Below, piece after piece: positions 1-10,231 of a DNA stretch of 40,088 nucleotides; the stretch's first letter is position 1, and each line of letters starts with the position of its first letter. The notes beneath the pieces were generated by a model. That model saw nothing but the letters and a program-made list of their open reading frames with translations, was not told where the DNA came from and searched no databases. The DNA comes from Peribacillus sp. Bi96 (GTDB lineage: Bacteria > Bacillota > Bacilli > Bacillales > DSM-1321), in the NCBI RefSeq assembly GCF_918698115.1, contig NZ_CAKKLV010000032.1:1-40088 (forward strand). The letters run 5' to 3'. The translations under genes and the position numbers were made by a program.

Positions 1-126
1 TCAAGATGAGATTTCCCATGGCGCAAGCTAGTAAGATCCCTGAAAGATGATCAGGTTGATAGGTCAGAGGTGGAAGCGTGGCGACATGTGGAGCTGACTG
101 ATACTAATAGATCGAGGACTTAACCA
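1..126 (+). rRNA. 23S ribosomal RNA, 3' end (partial)
   Basis: The sequence up to about base 126 matches the conserved 3' tail of Bacillus 23S rRNA, ending in the GATCGAGGACTTAACCA block. The 5' part lies outside the window. The exact 3' end is estimated from the family and may be off by a few bases. The 5S gene follows after a spacer of about 118 bases, as in Bacillus rrn operons. Confidence 0.95.
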
Positions 127-244
127 ACGCTTTTTGAAAAATGAAATACCTTCTTATTATCTAGTTTTGAAGGAATGAAAATTTCTTCTTGCATTCTCAT
201 CTCATACATGTTATGATTATGAATGTACTGAAAAAGGTTAAATG

Positions 245-360
245 TTTGGTGGCGATAGCGAAGAGGTCACACCCGTTCCCATTCCGAACACGGCAGTTAA
301 GCTCTTCAGCGCCAATGGTAGTTGGGGGTTTCCCCCTGTGAGAGTAGGACGCCGCCAAGC
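245..360 (+). rRNA. 5S ribosomal RNA
   Basis: 116 bases with the typical Bacillus 5S start TTTGGTGGCGATAGCG, the internal CCATTCCGAACACGG block and a 3' end that pairs with the start (GGTGGCG with CGCC). It is complete and lies between the 23S end and an initiator tRNA. Any reading frame through it is spurious. Confidence 0.97.
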
Positions 361-426
361 TATAATCTTTGTATCCTTTTTGAAAAAAAGGGAATACTTA
401 ATTTATAAAAGTAACATTTATACCGT

Positions 427-500
<74 letters not shown>

Positions 501-504
501 TCAT

Positions 505-540
505 GAAAAAAACGAAACCTAGGTTTCGTTTTTTTGTTTT
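505..540 (+). terminator. Rho-independent terminator of the rrn/tRNA operon
   Basis: A perfect ten-base-pair palindrome (AACGAAACCT/AGGTTTCGTT) followed by a T-run, four bases after the tRNA. It closes the rrn operon before the tsaE promoter region. Confidence 0.9.
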
Positions 541-701
541 ATCTGAAATTCAAATAATTATGTCCCTAACTTATTTGTGTCTTCTTTTGAAACAAGGTAA
601 ACTACATATATAGAAGTTTTTGCTCCATTTTAATATTGAGTTTATAGTTTTCGTCATGTACGATATGACGTTTTGCTAATAATGATAAAGGTGATTAATA
701 T

Positions 702-1154
702 ATGCAACAATTTGAATTGATTTCTCACAATGAGGAAGAAACAGCACAGTTTGCGCAGAAGTTGGCACTAATGCTTTCGAGTGGTGATGTACTGGCTTTA
801 GAAGGTGATCTTGGTGCAGGGAAAACGGCATTCACAAAAGGGCTGGCTAAAGGATTAGGCGTTTCTAGAACAGTAAATAGCCCAACTTTTACGATAATAA
901 AGGAATACAAGGGTCGATTGCCTTTATATCACATGGATGTATATCGGGTAAGTGAATCCGAAGAAGATTTAGGCTTTGATGAATACTTTGATGGTGACGG
1001 TGTAACCGTCGTTGAATGGGCTCATTTAATTAAGGATTACCTCCCTAGTGAAATCTTAACCATTTATATTTATCGTCTTAGTGATATAAGCCGGCGCATT
1101 GTCTTGGAAGCCAAAGGCGAACGATATGAAACGTTATGTAAGGAGATTATTTGA
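702..1154 (+). CDS. tsaE: tRNA t6A biosynthesis ATPase TsaE (YdiB)
   Basis: TsaE is the ATPase that, with TsaB and TsaD, transfers threonylcarbamoyl to adenosine 37 of ANN-decoding tRNAs in the cytoplasm. The 150-residue protein has the family P-loop GDLGAGKT near residues 35-42, the SPTF motif after it, and a VEWAH segment near residue 104 typical of the family. Length fits the family. A clear AAAGGTGAT ribosome site lies upstream of the ATG. Its stop overlaps the tsaB start by one base, so the two are translationally coupled. First gene of the tsaE-tsaB-rimI-tsaD operon, same order as B. subtilis ydiB-ydiC-ydiD-gcp. Confidence 0.95.
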   Translation: MQQFELISHNEEETAQFAQKLALMLSSGDVLALEGDLGAGKTAFTKGLAKGLGVSRTVNSPTFTIIKEYKGRLPLYHMDVYRVSESEEDLGFDEYFDGDGVTVVEWAHLIKDYLPSEILTIYIYRLSDISRRIVLEAKGERYETLCKEII

Positions 1155-1846
1155 TGAAGGTTTTAGCTATAGATACATCGAACTTTACATTAGGGATAGC
1201 ACTGGTAAATGGAAGTCAAGTAATTGGCGAATATACGACCAACCTAAAGAAAAATCATTCAGTGCGGGTAATGCCAGCTATTGAGACGCTGCTAAGGGAT
1301 TGTGATACTAATCCGAAGGATTTGACCAAGATAGTGGTAGCTCGGGGCCCAGGCTCTTATACAGGGGTGAGGATTGGTGTGACGATTGCAAAAACTTTGG
1401 CCTGGACACTCCAGATTCCTTTATCAGGTGTTTCTAGTTTAGAAGTTTTAGCAGCAAATGGTCGTTATTTTAATGGTTTGATATCTCCCTTGTTCGATGC
1501 AAGAAGAGGGCAGATTTATACTGGATTATATGAAATGGAAAATGATCTGTTAGAAACAATCATGGAAGATTGTAATATTCTATCCTCTGAGTGGGCGATT
1601 CGATTGAAAGAATTAAATCGTCCTGTTTTATTTATTGGTCAAGATGTGGACATCCATCGGGATGCAATTACGGAAGCGTTAGGCGATTTAGCCGTATTTG
1701 CTCCTATACAGTCCTTTAACTCGAGACCAAGCGAACTGGCCTTTATTGGTCTTAACAAGACTGAAGAGGATATTCACCAGTTTGTACCAAACTATATTCG
1801 CATGGCTGAAGCGGAAGCTAAGTGGCTCGAACAGCAGGGGAAATAA
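1154..1846 (+). CDS. tsaB: tRNA t6A biosynthesis protein TsaB (YdiC)
   Basis: TsaB is the inactive paralogue that dimerises with TsaD in the t6A synthase. The protein starts [10 protein letters not shown], an ASKHA-type beta strand, and carries RGPGSYTGVRIG near residue 70, both diagnostic of TsaB. It lacks the HxxxH metal site found in TsaD. ATG 1154 is chosen over the in-frame TTG at 1151 because AGGAGA at 1141-1146 sits at good distance and gives the TGATG overlap with tsaE. About 230 residues, normal for the family. Confidence 0.95.
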   Translation: MKVLAIDTSNFTLGIALVNGSQVIGEYTTNLKKNHSVRVMPAIETLLRDCDTNPKDLTKIVVARGPGSYTGVRIGVTIAKTLAWTLQIPLSGVSSLEVLAANGRYFNGLISPLFDARRGQIYTGLYEMENDLLETIMEDCNILSSEWAIRLKELNRPVLFIGQDVDIHRDAITEALGDLAVFAPIQSFNSRPSELAFIGLNKTEEDIHQFVPNYIRMAEAEAKWLEQQGK

Positions 1847-1868
1847 AAAAGGAAAGCGACCGATTATT

Positions 1869-2321
1869 ATGAGTAAAACATTGACGTTCCGAAAAATGGA
1901 AACGGAAGATATCGACCAAGTGCTACACGTGGAAAAACAGTCCTTCACTTTACCTTGGAGCCGGGAAGCTTTTTTTAATGAATTGAATCACAATCAATAT
2001 GCCGTATATATGGTGATTGAGGATGAAGGGAAAATTGCCGGTTATTGCGGTGCGTGGATCGTCATTGATGAATCACACATTACCAACATTGCGATTTTAC
2101 CTGAATATCGAGGGCAAAAGCTTGGGGAAGCATTGCTTCGGAAGATGATTGAAATCTCCATTTCCATGGGGGTGGTAAGGATGACGCTTGAAGTTCGTGT
2201 CAGTAATGCAGTAGCCATTTCACTTTATGAAAAACTAGGTTTTCAAAAGGGTGGAATCCGTAAAAATTATTATACAGATAATCAAGAAGATGCTTATGTT
2301 ATGTGGGTGAATTTTTTATGA
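1869..2321 (+). CDS. rimI: Ribosomal-protein alanine N-acetyltransferase RimI (YdiD)
   Basis: A GNAT-fold acetyltransferase of 150 residues. The acetyl-CoA binding loop [13 protein letters not shown] (around residues 80-92) and the late SLYEKLGFQ motif are the usual GNAT motifs A and B. RimI acetylates the N-terminus of a ribosomal protein in E. coli; in Bacillus the substrate is less certain. The open frame extends further upstream, but that part overlaps tsaB out of frame; ATG 1869 begins [10 protein letters not shown], the usual family start. The stop overlaps the tsaD start (ATGA). Confidence 0.92.
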   Translation: MSKTLTFRKMETEDIDQVLHVEKQSFTLPWSREAFFNELNHNQYAVYMVIEDEGKIAGYCGAWIVIDESHITNIAILPEYRGQKLGEALLRKMIEISISMGVVRMTLEVRVSNAVAISLYEKLGFQKGGIRKNYYTDNQEDAYVMWVNFL

Positions 2322-3331
2322 AAACAGATCAACTTATATTAGGAATCGAAACGAGCTGTGACGAAACGGCAGCAGCTGTTATAAAAAATGGAACAGAGAT
2401 ATTGAGCAATGTCGTGGCTTCACAAATTGAAAGCCATAAACGTTTTGGCGGTGTCGTCCCTGAAATAGCTTCCCGCCACCATGTAGAGCAAATTACAATT
2501 GTTCTTGAAGAAGCACTTCTTCAGGCAGGTGTGACATATGAAAATTTAGATGCTATTGCCGTTACAGAAGGACCTGGTCTTGTAGGGGCACTATTAATAG
2601 GAGTGAATGCGGCAAAGGCCGTAGCTTTTGCACATGGAATCCCAATTGTCGGTACGCATCATATAGCGGGCCATATATACGCAAATAGACTTATTCAGGA
2701 AATCCAATATCCTGCCCTCTCTTTAGTCGTTTCGGGAGGCCATACCGAATTGGTGCTTTTAGAAGAACCAGGTTGTTTCAAGGTGATAGGGGAGACGCGG
2801 GATGATGCAGCAGGAGAGGCATATGATAAAGTGGCTCGAACTTTGGGGCTCCCGTATCCCGGAGGCCCTCATATCGATAGGCTTGCACAAGAGGGCTCAC
2901 CTTCATTGAAACTGCCTCGGGCTTGGTTGGATGATAGCTATGACTTTTCTTTCAGCGGATTGAAATCAGCTGTAATCAACACTTTGCATAATGCAGAACA
3001 GCGTGGGGAAATAATTGAACCTAAAGATTTAGCGGCTAGTTTCCAAGCAAGTGTTATAGAAGTACTTGTAACGAAAACGGTGAAGGCTGCGAAGGAATAT
3101 AATGTGAAACAAGTATTGCTTGCCGGAGGAGTTGCGGCAAATAAAGGCCTGAGGGAAGCGTTAACGGAAGCTTTTAAGGTTATGCCTATGGACATATCCA
3201 TTCCGCCCCTCTACCTTTGTACGGACAATGCAGCCATGATTGGTGCTGCTGGCAGTGTCATGTTCGAAAAAGGAAAGCGCTCTGGATTGGATTTGAACGG
3301 AAACCCAGGATTGGATATAGAAGCATTTTAA
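2318..3331 (+). CDS. tsaD: tRNA N6-threonylcarbamoyladenosine synthase TsaD (Gcp)
   Basis: TsaD is the catalytic subunit of the t6A synthase. 337 residues. N-terminal [10 protein letters not shown] is diagnostic; the metal-binding HIAGH (His115, His119) follows, then SGGHTELVL and a late [11 protein letters not shown] motif. ATG 2318 overlaps the rimI stop by four bases. A GTG at 2303 would add five residues, but it has no better ribosome site. Last gene of the operon, followed by a strong terminator. Confidence 0.96.
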   Translation: MKTDQLILGIETSCDETAAAVIKNGTEILSNVVASQIESHKRFGGVVPEIASRHHVEQITIVLEEALLQAGVTYENLDAIAVTEGPGLVGALLIGVNAAKAVAFAHGIPIVGTHHIAGHIYANRLIQEIQYPALSLVVSGGHTELVLLEEPGCFKVIGETRDDAAGEAYDKVARTLGLPYPGGPHIDRLAQEGSPSLKLPRAWLDDSYDFSFSGLKSAVINTLHNAEQRGEIIEPKDLAASFQASVIEVLVTKTVKAAKEYNVKQVLLAGGVAANKGLREALTEAFKVMPMDISIPPLYLCTDNAAMIGAAGSVMFEKGKRSGLDLNGNPGLDIEAF

Positions 3332-3340
3332 TGCACGTGA

Positions 3341-3376
3341 AGACAGGATGCCTAAATTCGGCATCCTGTCTTTTTT
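3341..3376 (+). terminator. Terminator after tsaD
   Basis: Stem GACAGGATGCC / GGCATCCTGTC with a short AT loop followed by six T. It ends the tsa operon just before the DnaA-box cluster. Confidence 0.92.
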
Positions 3377-3380
3377 ATCC

Positions 3381-3550
3381 TGTGTATAAAAAAATAGAAT
3401 ATTCTGTGGATAATTATTTTTGATAAACAAACTGCATGTGTATAAACACGTGTTTTTGTGGATAAGTGGATATGTTTCTGTGGATAATGTGAATAACTCA
3501 AATTATCGGCTTGTGCACGGTAAGTGTTTTGTTAATAAGTATGTGGATAA
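3381..3550 (-). promoter_or_regulatory. DnaA-box cluster between tsaD and ydiF
   Basis: Seven copies of TGTGNATAA, the complement of the DnaA box TTATNCACA, lie in 170 bases, all in one orientation: 3381-3389, 3405-3413, 3437-3445, 3457-3465, 3479-3487, 3488-3496 and 3542-3550. Four are the strict TTATCCACA, two are TTATACACA, one is TTATTCACA. From memory, B. subtilis has a DnaA-binding cluster at the equivalent gcp-ydiF gap, one of several oriC-proximal clusters that titrate DnaA and restrain initiation. There is no gene here and no DnaA-unwinding element is evident, so a titration site is likelier than an origin. Confidence 0.88.
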
Positions 3551-3564
3551 CTTTGAAGAAACAG

Positions 3565-3596
3565 AAAAGAAAAGACCGAGTCATTTGACTCGGTCC
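3565..3596 (-). terminator. Terminator of ydiF
   Basis: Perfect stem GACCGAGTCA / TGACTCGGTC at 3574-3595. Read on the minus strand it is followed by TTTTCTTTTC, a U-rich tail, just after the ydiF stop. Confidence 0.88.
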
Positions 3597-3600
3597 ATTG

Positions 3601-5520
3601 TCATTCTTCCAATTCGGCCCATTCTTCGAGAAGCTGGTCTAGTGTTTTCTGTGCTTTATCAAGATTTGTTTGGACTTCCATTACTTTTTCATGGTCTTGG
3701 AAGACATTTGGATCACAAAGGAGTTCATTGTATTCGTTTATTTCGGTTTCAAGCAACTCCATGGCTGCCTCGATTTCCTCAATGCGCCGTTTTCGCTGAC
3801 GTTCAGCTTTTTTTGCTTCTTTATCGATTTTGTAATTTGTTTTTTCTGCGGCTACATCTAATGTTTTTGCTTTATTCTCCTGTTCAAGTGCTTTGATTTC
3901 CGCTTGCTCCTGTTTTTTCTCTACATAGTAGTCATAATCACCGAGGAATTCTTTGTTGCCGTCTTTGGAGAGCTCGATCACTTTCGTTGCTATCCGATTT
4001 ATGAAATAACGGTCATGTGAGACGAATAGAATAGTTCCCGGATAATCAATCAATGCGTTTTCCAGCACCAATTTACTGTCGAGATCTAAATGGTTCGTTG
4101 GCTCATCCAGAATTAAAAAATTCCCTTTTTCCATCATCATTTTGGCCAGGGCAAGCCGGGCCTTTTCGCCGCCGCTTAGTGTGGAGACGGTCTTCAAAAC
4201 ATCGTCCCCACTAAAAAGGAAATTACCGAGTACCGTGCGTATATCCTTTTCAGGCTTCAGGGGATATTCATCCCATAATTCATTGAGTACGCGTTTATTG
4301 GAAACCAGGTTTGCTTGTTCCTGATCATAGTAGCTGACTTCAACATTCGTTCCAAATCGGAAACTTCCAGAACGTGCCGGCAGCTTAGAGATGATTGTTT
4401 TCAATAACGTTGATTTCCCGACACCATTCGGGCCAACAAGAGCAATGCTTTCGCCCTTTGTCATGCGGGAATTTATATTTTTTGATACCGTTTCTCCTTC
4501 GTAACCTATTGCCAAGTCCTGAAGATGAAGTACTTCGTTTCCGCTTTGCCTTTCAATCTGGAATGAAAAATTAGCGGATTTTTCATCACCTTGCGGCTTG
4601 TCCAATACATCCATCTTTTCGAGCTGTTTGCGTCTGCTTTGCGCTCTTTTCGTAGTGGAAGCTCTTGTGATATTACGTTGGACAAAGTCACGAAGCTTTT
4701 CGATTTCCCCTTGTTGTTTCTCGAACAGCTTCATGTCCCGCTCATAATCTTCCGCTTTTCCCTCTAGGTAAGAACTATAATTACCATAGTATTTCTTCAT
4801 GTTATTCCGGGAAATTTCATATACCTGGTTTACAACTTTATCTAGAAAATAGCGGTCATGGGAAACAATAAGAACAGCTCCTTGGTAACTCTGTAAATAT
4901 TGTTCAAGCCAAGAGAGGGTTTCGATATCCAAATGGTTCGTTGGCTCATCCAGAATCAATATATCAGGTTTCCTTAAAAGCAGCTTCCCTAAAGCAAGTC
5001 TTGTTTTTTGCCCACCGCTTAAAGTGGAAATTAGGGTAGAATAGTCAAAGTCGGCAAACTGGAGTCCATGCAATACCGAACGGATATCCGCTTCATATTG
5101 ATAACCGCCCTTCTCTTTGAAGGCGACCATCAAAGTGTCATATTCATTTAATACTTTTTGATAAATTGCTTCATTTTCAAAGATGTCAGGTCTGGCCATA
5201 TCAGCCTCAAGGCGCCGCAGTTCCTTTTCTTGCTCCATAAGATCCTTGAATACCGTCAGCATCTCATCCCAAATGGTCAGCTCGGATTCCAATCCCGTAT
5301 CCTGAGCCATATAGCCGATGGTGACGCCTTTTGGCTTGATGATTTCACCACCATCATGGGAAATCTGCCCGGCTATGATTTTTAGCAGAGTCGATTTACC
5401 AGCGCCATTTCGGCCAACAAGTGCAATTCGATCTTTATTTTGAACTTCGAGCTTCATATTTGATAAAATAAGTTCAGCACCATAATATTTCGATAGTTGA
5501 TTGATTTGTAATAAAATCAT
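3601..5520 (-). CDS. ydiF: ABC-F family ATP-binding protein YdiF
   Basis: A soluble protein with two ABC ATPase domains and no membrane segment, the layout of ABC-F ribosome-associated ATPases. Domain 1 has GRNGAGKST (residues 36-44), LSGGQKTR and LILDEPTNHLD; domain 2 has GPNGVGKST near residue 360, LSGGEKAR and a second DEPTNHLD. A charged coiled-coil tail of about 90 residues ends the protein. About 639 residues, as in B. subtilis YdiF. ATG 5520 (MILLQINQLS) follows a GAGGTG site; the GTG nine bases upstream falls inside that ribosome site. ABC-F proteins act on ribosomes during stalling or antibiotic stress; the exact role of YdiF is not settled. Confidence 0.93.
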   Translation of the reverse strand: MILLQINQLSKYYGAELILSNMKLEVQNKDRIALVGRNGAGKSTLLKIIAGQISHDGGEIIKPKGVTIGYMAQDTGLESELTIWDEMLTVFKDLMEQEKELRRLEADMARPDIFENEAIYQKVLNEYDTLMVAFKEKGGYQYEADIRSVLHGLQFADFDYSTLISTLSGGQKTRLALGKLLLRKPDILILDEPTNHLDIETLSWLEQYLQSYQGAVLIVSHDRYFLDKVVNQVYEISRNNMKKYYGNYSSYLEGKAEDYERDMKLFEKQQGEIEKLRDFVQRNITRASTTKRAQSRRKQLEKMDVLDKPQGDEKSANFSFQIERQSGNEVLHLQDLAIGYEGETVSKNINSRMTKGESIALVGPNGVGKSTLLKTIISKLPARSGSFRFGTNVEVSYYDQEQANLVSNKRVLNELWDEYPLKPEKDIRTVLGNFLFSGDDVLKTVSTLSGGEKARLALAKMMMEKGNFLILDEPTNHLDLDSKLVLENALIDYPGTILFVSHDRYFINRIATKVIELSKDGNKEFLGDYDYYVEKKQEQAEIKALEQENKAKTLDVAAEKTNYKIDKEAKKAERQRKRRIEEIEAAMELLETEINEYNELLCDPNVFQDHEKVMEVQTNLDKAQKTLDQLLEEWAELEE

Positions 5521-5652
5521 AGATTTCACCTCAATTGATTATTGTTAGTGTAACGTATTATAGTTATTATCGGCAACAGCTTGGTTCCGGGCTAAAAACA
5601 AGCTGTTACATAAAGTGGAATAATAGTGTATGATTTAGGAGGGGTTACTTAA

Positions 5653-6159
5653 ATGGGAGACTTGACGCATTTTAATGAACAAGGCAGGGCCAAAATGGTT
5701 GATGTGAGTGCGAAGCCTGAAACATCCCGGACCGCAATAGCTCAATCGAGCATTTTATTGAATGAAGAAATATATGAATTGGTCACCAACCAAAAAATCA
5801 AAAAAGGTGATGTATTGGCTGTTGCACAGGTTGCAGGAATCATGGCCAGCAAAAATACATCCAATATAATTCCGATGTGCCATCCCATTCCTCTGCAAGG
5901 GGTCAATATAGCCTTTGATTGGGAAAAAGAAGATCAAGGATATAGGCTTAGGATTGAAACGGAAGCTAAGACAAAAGGAAGTACAGGTGTGGAAATGGAA
6001 GCGTTAACAGCTGCATCCGTAACTGCTTTGACTATTTATGACATGTGTAAGGCCATTGATAAAGGAATGGTAATCGGGCCTACATTCTTAGTGGAGAAAA
6101 CAGGTGGAGTGTCTAGTAGCGATTATAAAAGACAAGTAAATCGAACAGATAGAGATTAG
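5653..6159 (+). CDS. moaC: Cyclic pyranopterin monophosphate synthase MoaC
   Basis: MoaC converts the GTP-derived cyclic intermediate made by MoaA to cyclic pyranopterin monophosphate, an early step of molybdenum cofactor synthesis. The 168-residue protein has the family blocks [10 protein letters not shown] near residue 76 and [20 protein letters not shown] with DMCKA near residues 117-140, which form the active site. AGGAGGGG precedes the ATG. In B. subtilis this gene (ydiG) also lies between ydiF and rex. The other moa/mob genes are not in the window. Confidence 0.95.
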   Translation: MGDLTHFNEQGRAKMVDVSAKPETSRTAIAQSSILLNEEIYELVTNQKIKKGDVLAVAQVAGIMASKNTSNIIPMCHPIPLQGVNIAFDWEKEDQGYRLRIETEAKTKGSTGVEMEALTAASVTALTIYDMCKAIDKGMVIGPTFLVEKTGGVSSSDYKRQVNRTDRD

Positions 6160-6171
6160 AGATTAGAGATT
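6151..6171 (+). repeat. Triple heptamer AGAGATT across the moaC stop
   Basis: Three perfect tandem copies of AGAGATT (6151-6157, 6158-6164, 6165-6171). The moaC stop TAG (6157-6159) lies at the first junction, so gain or loss of a unit would leave the stop in place unless a frameshift occurs upstream. Confidence 0.85.
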
Positions 6172-6203
6172 AAGTTGAAAAGCATGTGTGAAGGCGGGGA
6201 AGA

Positions 6204-6866
6204 ATGATGAACCATGACCCAAAGATACCGCAGGCAACGGCCAAAAGGTTGCCCTTGTATTATCGATTTTTAAAGAACTTACATTCCTCAGGCAAACAAA
6301 GAGTTTCCTCTGCAGAGCTAAGCGAAGCTGTAAAAGTGGATTCTGCTACGATTCGCCGTGATTTTTCCTACTTCGGCGCGCTTGGAAAAAAAGGCTACGG
6401 CTATAATGTCAATTATTTATTATCCTTCTTTAGAAAAACACTAGATCAAGATGAACTGACAAAAGTCGCTTTAATCGGTGTAGGAAATTTAGGGACTGCT
6501 TTTTTAAATTACAATTTTATGAAAAATAATAATACAAAGATTGAAATGGCATTTGAGGTTTCTGAAGATAAGGTCGGCAAGATAATAGCAGATGTGCCAA
6601 TTTATCATATGGATCAAATTGATACACTATTGCAGGAAAATAATATTACTGCGGCTATTTTGACAGTACCTGCACAAGTAGCCCAGACGATAACCGATCG
6701 TTTAGTCAAAGCCGATATAAAAGGAATATTGAATTTCACTCCCGCGAGGCTGACGGTACCCCCATCGATTAGGGTTCACCACATTGACCTGGCGGTGGAG
6801 CTTCAGTCTCTCATCTACTTTTTGAAGCATTATCCTGTAGTGGAAGAAGCTGCATTGGAGGAATAA
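6204..6866 (+). CDS. rex: Redox-sensing transcriptional repressor Rex (YdiH)
   Basis: Rex represses fermentation and anaerobic respiration genes and leaves DNA when NADH rises. The N-terminal winged helix includes [14 protein letters not shown] and [14 protein letters not shown] with GKKGYGYNV; the C-terminal Rossmann domain has the dinucleotide loop GVGNLGTA (residues 92-99). 220 residues, a normal length. Two adjacent ATG codons (6204 and 6207) can start it; the ribosome site GGCGGGGA is weak. No Rex operator was recognised in the window. Confidence 0.95.
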   Translation: MMNHDPKIPQATAKRLPLYYRFLKNLHSSGKQRVSSAELSEAVKVDSATIRRDFSYFGALGKKGYGYNVNYLLSFFRKTLDQDELTKVALIGVGNLGTAFLNYNFMKNNNTKIEMAFEVSEDKVGKIIADVPIYHMDQIDTLLQENNITAAILTVPAQVAQTITDRLVKADIKGILNFTPARLTVPPSIRVHHIDLAVELQSLIYFLKHYPVVEEAALEE

Positions 6867-6867
6867 A

Positions 6868-6904
6868 AAGAAAAACGCTGCAACTTCGCAGCGTTTTTCT
6901 TATT
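6868..6904 (+). terminator. Bidirectional terminator between rex and ydiK
   Basis: Stem AAAAACGCTGC / GCAGCGTTTTT with a short loop, A-rich on one side and T-rich on the other, so it can end rex on the plus strand and ydiK on the minus strand. The ydiK stop lies at its edge. Confidence 0.9.
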
Positions 6905-7112
6905 TTTTCTTATTTTTTTGTGCGGCTTTAATCTTAAAGTGCAGCATGATCATCCGTAATCCCGATCCAAAATCAAGAGTCGCAATAAGGATAAGTATAT
7001 AGGCAAAGATTCCCCATCCTGATGAACTGACGGATTGAATCGCGATCGCTGTAAAAAGAGCACCTAAGCCAGCATAGATGATTCCCATGAATAATGGTGA
7101 TTGACGTTTCAT
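6900..7112 (-). CDS. ydiK: YdiK-like small membrane protein (DUF4305)
   Basis: A 70-residue protein with two predicted membrane helices (about residues 8-26 and 33-50) and a basic tail ending KNKKK. Size, sequence pattern and position upstream of groES match B. subtilis YdiK, a DUF4305 protein of unknown role. Its start overlaps the ydiL stop by four bases, so it is coupled to ydiL. In B. subtilis tatAy and tatCy lie between rex and ydiK; here they are absent. Confidence 0.85.
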   Translation of the reverse strand: MKRQSPLFMGIIYAGLGALFTAIAIQSVSSSGWGIFAYILILIATLDFGSGLRMIMLHFKIKAAQKNKKK

Positions 7113-7834
7113 AATAAACCTCCGATGAAGGCCTGTGCAGTATCTAACATCTTCTCAATATCTTCACGATAGACCACTTGAAAGACGATAACAAGCGTAT
7201 TCATCGCAACATGTGCGCATATGGACACGAGAATGCGTCCCGTGTGCTTATAAAGGAAAGCAAAGGTAAAGCCCATTGCCGTATATAAAAGAAGATGTTC
7301 AAATTCACCATGCGCCAAGCCGAATATAACTGAGCTGAGTAAAGCTGAAATAAAGAAGTTAAAGCGTTTATGAAGTGATCCGAAAATGATTTTTCGAAAA
7401 ATGATTTCTTCCAATATTGGTCCTATTACTGAAGTGACGAAAATGACCAAGGGGACTTTGTAAATGAGTGAAATGAGCTGCTGTGTATTTTCCGATTCAG
7501 ACTCCACCCCAAGCATTTGTTCAATGCTCCCAGCAATGGTTTGCGAGAAAAGAGCCAAGAAAATACCTGCTATTGCCCAAAATATGGACACGGGAATCGA
7601 GGCTGGGTCTTTTGTATTTATCTTTTCCCTCATATCTTTTCTCATTAATAAAAGAATCAATGATAGAGCAACAAGAAAACTGAATACAATCCAGTATGCG
7701 GCAGACTTCACTTCAAGTTCATCAGCAGGCATTCCGGTTGATGATCCGATCAGCATGAAAAGGGGTACCCCAACAATACTGGATAATTGCATGGCAATGT
7801 AGGTGATGATGACGAACCAATATTCTTTTTTCAA
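7109..7834 (-). CDS. ydiL: CPBP-family intramembrane metalloprotease YdiL
   Basis: A polytopic membrane protein of 241 residues with the CPBP (Abi, CAAX-protease-like) motifs in order: EEIIFR near residue 142, FGLAHGEFEH near 172 and HVAMNT near 215. The paired Glu and the two His are the expected metal and catalytic residues. The start is a TTG at 7834, behind a strong AAAGGAG site; no ATG is suitably placed. Substrate unknown. It heads a two-gene unit with ydiK, divergent from groESL. Confidence 0.88.
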   Translation of the reverse strand: MKKEYWFVIITYIAMQLSSIVGVPLFMLIGSSTGMPADELEVKSAAYWIVFSFLVALSLILLLMRKDMREKINTKDPASIPVSIFWAIAGIFLALFSQTIAGSIEQMLGVESESENTQQLISLIYKVPLVIFVTSVIGPILEEIIFRKIIFGSLHKRFNFFISALLSSVIFGLAHGEFEHLLLYTAMGFTFAFLYKHTGRILVSICAHVAMNTLVIVFQVVYREDIEKMLDTAQAFIGGLL

Positions 7835-8048
7835 AAATGAAAACTCCTTTTATTAAGTCACCCATTTGACATATAACGTTCCTGACATGGGGACAATCTA
7901 TAAGCGCATACTCCAAAATGGTATCAAATATTAGGACAGAACACCACTTAAAGGTACGCCTTAGAAAACATTTCAGTTACTAATCATTATGCTAAAGTAG
8001 TATACCCGTAATTTATCAGAAATTAATAAAAAATTTTCGATAAGATAC

Positions 8049-8077
8049 TTGCAAAAAAGGCTCGGTTTATTTAATAT
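8049..8077 (+). promoter_or_regulatory. Sigma-A-type promoter of groESL
   Basis: TTGCAA (8049-8054) and TAATAT (8072-8077) are spaced by 17 bases and lie immediately upstream of the CIRCE element. The 325-base gap between ydiL and groES holds only this control region. Confidence 0.75.
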
Positions 8078-8087
8078 TATAAATGTG

Positions 8088-8114
8088 TTAGCACTCGATG
8101 ATGAAGAGTGCTAA
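8088..8114 (+). promoter_or_regulatory. CIRCE operator (HrcA binding site)
   Basis: A perfect TTAGCACTC-N9-GAGTGCTAA, exactly the CIRCE consensus bound by the heat-shock repressor HrcA. It lies between the promoter and groES and will also be part of the 5' leader. It predicts HrcA control of groESL. Confidence 0.98.
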
Positions 8115-8159
8115 TAATCATGAAACAAATATCAAGAGAATATGAGGAGGTTGTTTCAC

Positions 8160-8444
8160 TTGTTAAAACCATTAGGTGATCGCGTTATTATTGAACTAGT
8201 TCAATCTGAAGAAAAAACTGCAAGCGGTATTGTTCTTCCTGATACTGCAAAAGAAAAGCCACAAGAAGGTAAGGTAGTGGCAGTTGGCACTGGCCGTGTT
8301 CTTGAAAATGGCGAACGTGTTGCTTTAGAGGTTGCCCAAGGCGATCTAATTATCTTCTCAAAATATGCAGGTACTGAAGTTAAATACGAAGATACTGAAT
8401 ACTTAATTTTACGTGAAAGCGACATTCTAGCTGTAATCGGCTAA
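8160..8444 (+). CDS. groES: Co-chaperonin GroES
   Basis: The 94-residue lid of the GroEL chamber. The sequence [19 protein letters not shown], the mobile loop [18 protein letters not shown] and the end [10 protein letters not shown] match Bacillus GroES. The start is the TTG at 8160 with GAGGAGG upstream; this gives the conserved MLKPLGDR N-terminus. An ATG further upstream would make a six-residue extension through the ribosome site and is not credible. Cotranscribed with groEL under CIRCE. Confidence 0.97.
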   Translation: MLKPLGDRVIIELVQSEEKTASGIVLPDTAKEKPQEGKVVAVGTGRVLENGERVALEVAQGDLIIFSKYAGTEVKYEDTEYLILRESDILAVIG

Positions 8445-8460
8445 TTATACATCATACTTA

Positions 8461-10141
<1,681 letters not shown>

Positions 10142-10194
10142 TAGGGTTTTAAATCCCTTGAAATATAGGGGTTTAAAGAGTATTTAGAAAAAAA

Positions 10195-10216
10195 TGCTCA
10201 CCTATTTGCTCACCTA
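10195..10216 (+). repeat. Direct repeat TGCTCACCTA x2 beside the integrase gene
   Basis: TGCTCACCTA occurs at 10195-10204 and again at 10207-10216, a 12-base period close to a helical turn. It lies between the groEL stop and the integrase stop, where the left attachment site should be. Paired short repeats of this kind are typical arm-type binding sites for tyrosine integrases. Inference; the core site itself was not identified. Confidence 0.55.
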
Positions 10217-10231
10217 ACATGTAAATATCTT

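Noticed and set aside
3381..3550. Possible chromosomal origin
   Set aside because: DnaA boxes are dense, but dnaA/dnaN are not adjacent and no AT-rich unwinding element with DnaA-trio pattern was seen, so a titration cluster is preferred.
10142..10231. Exact attL core
   Set aside because: A weak hairpin and the twin 10-mers are visible, but no matching direct repeat was found elsewhere in the window, so no core site is claimed.
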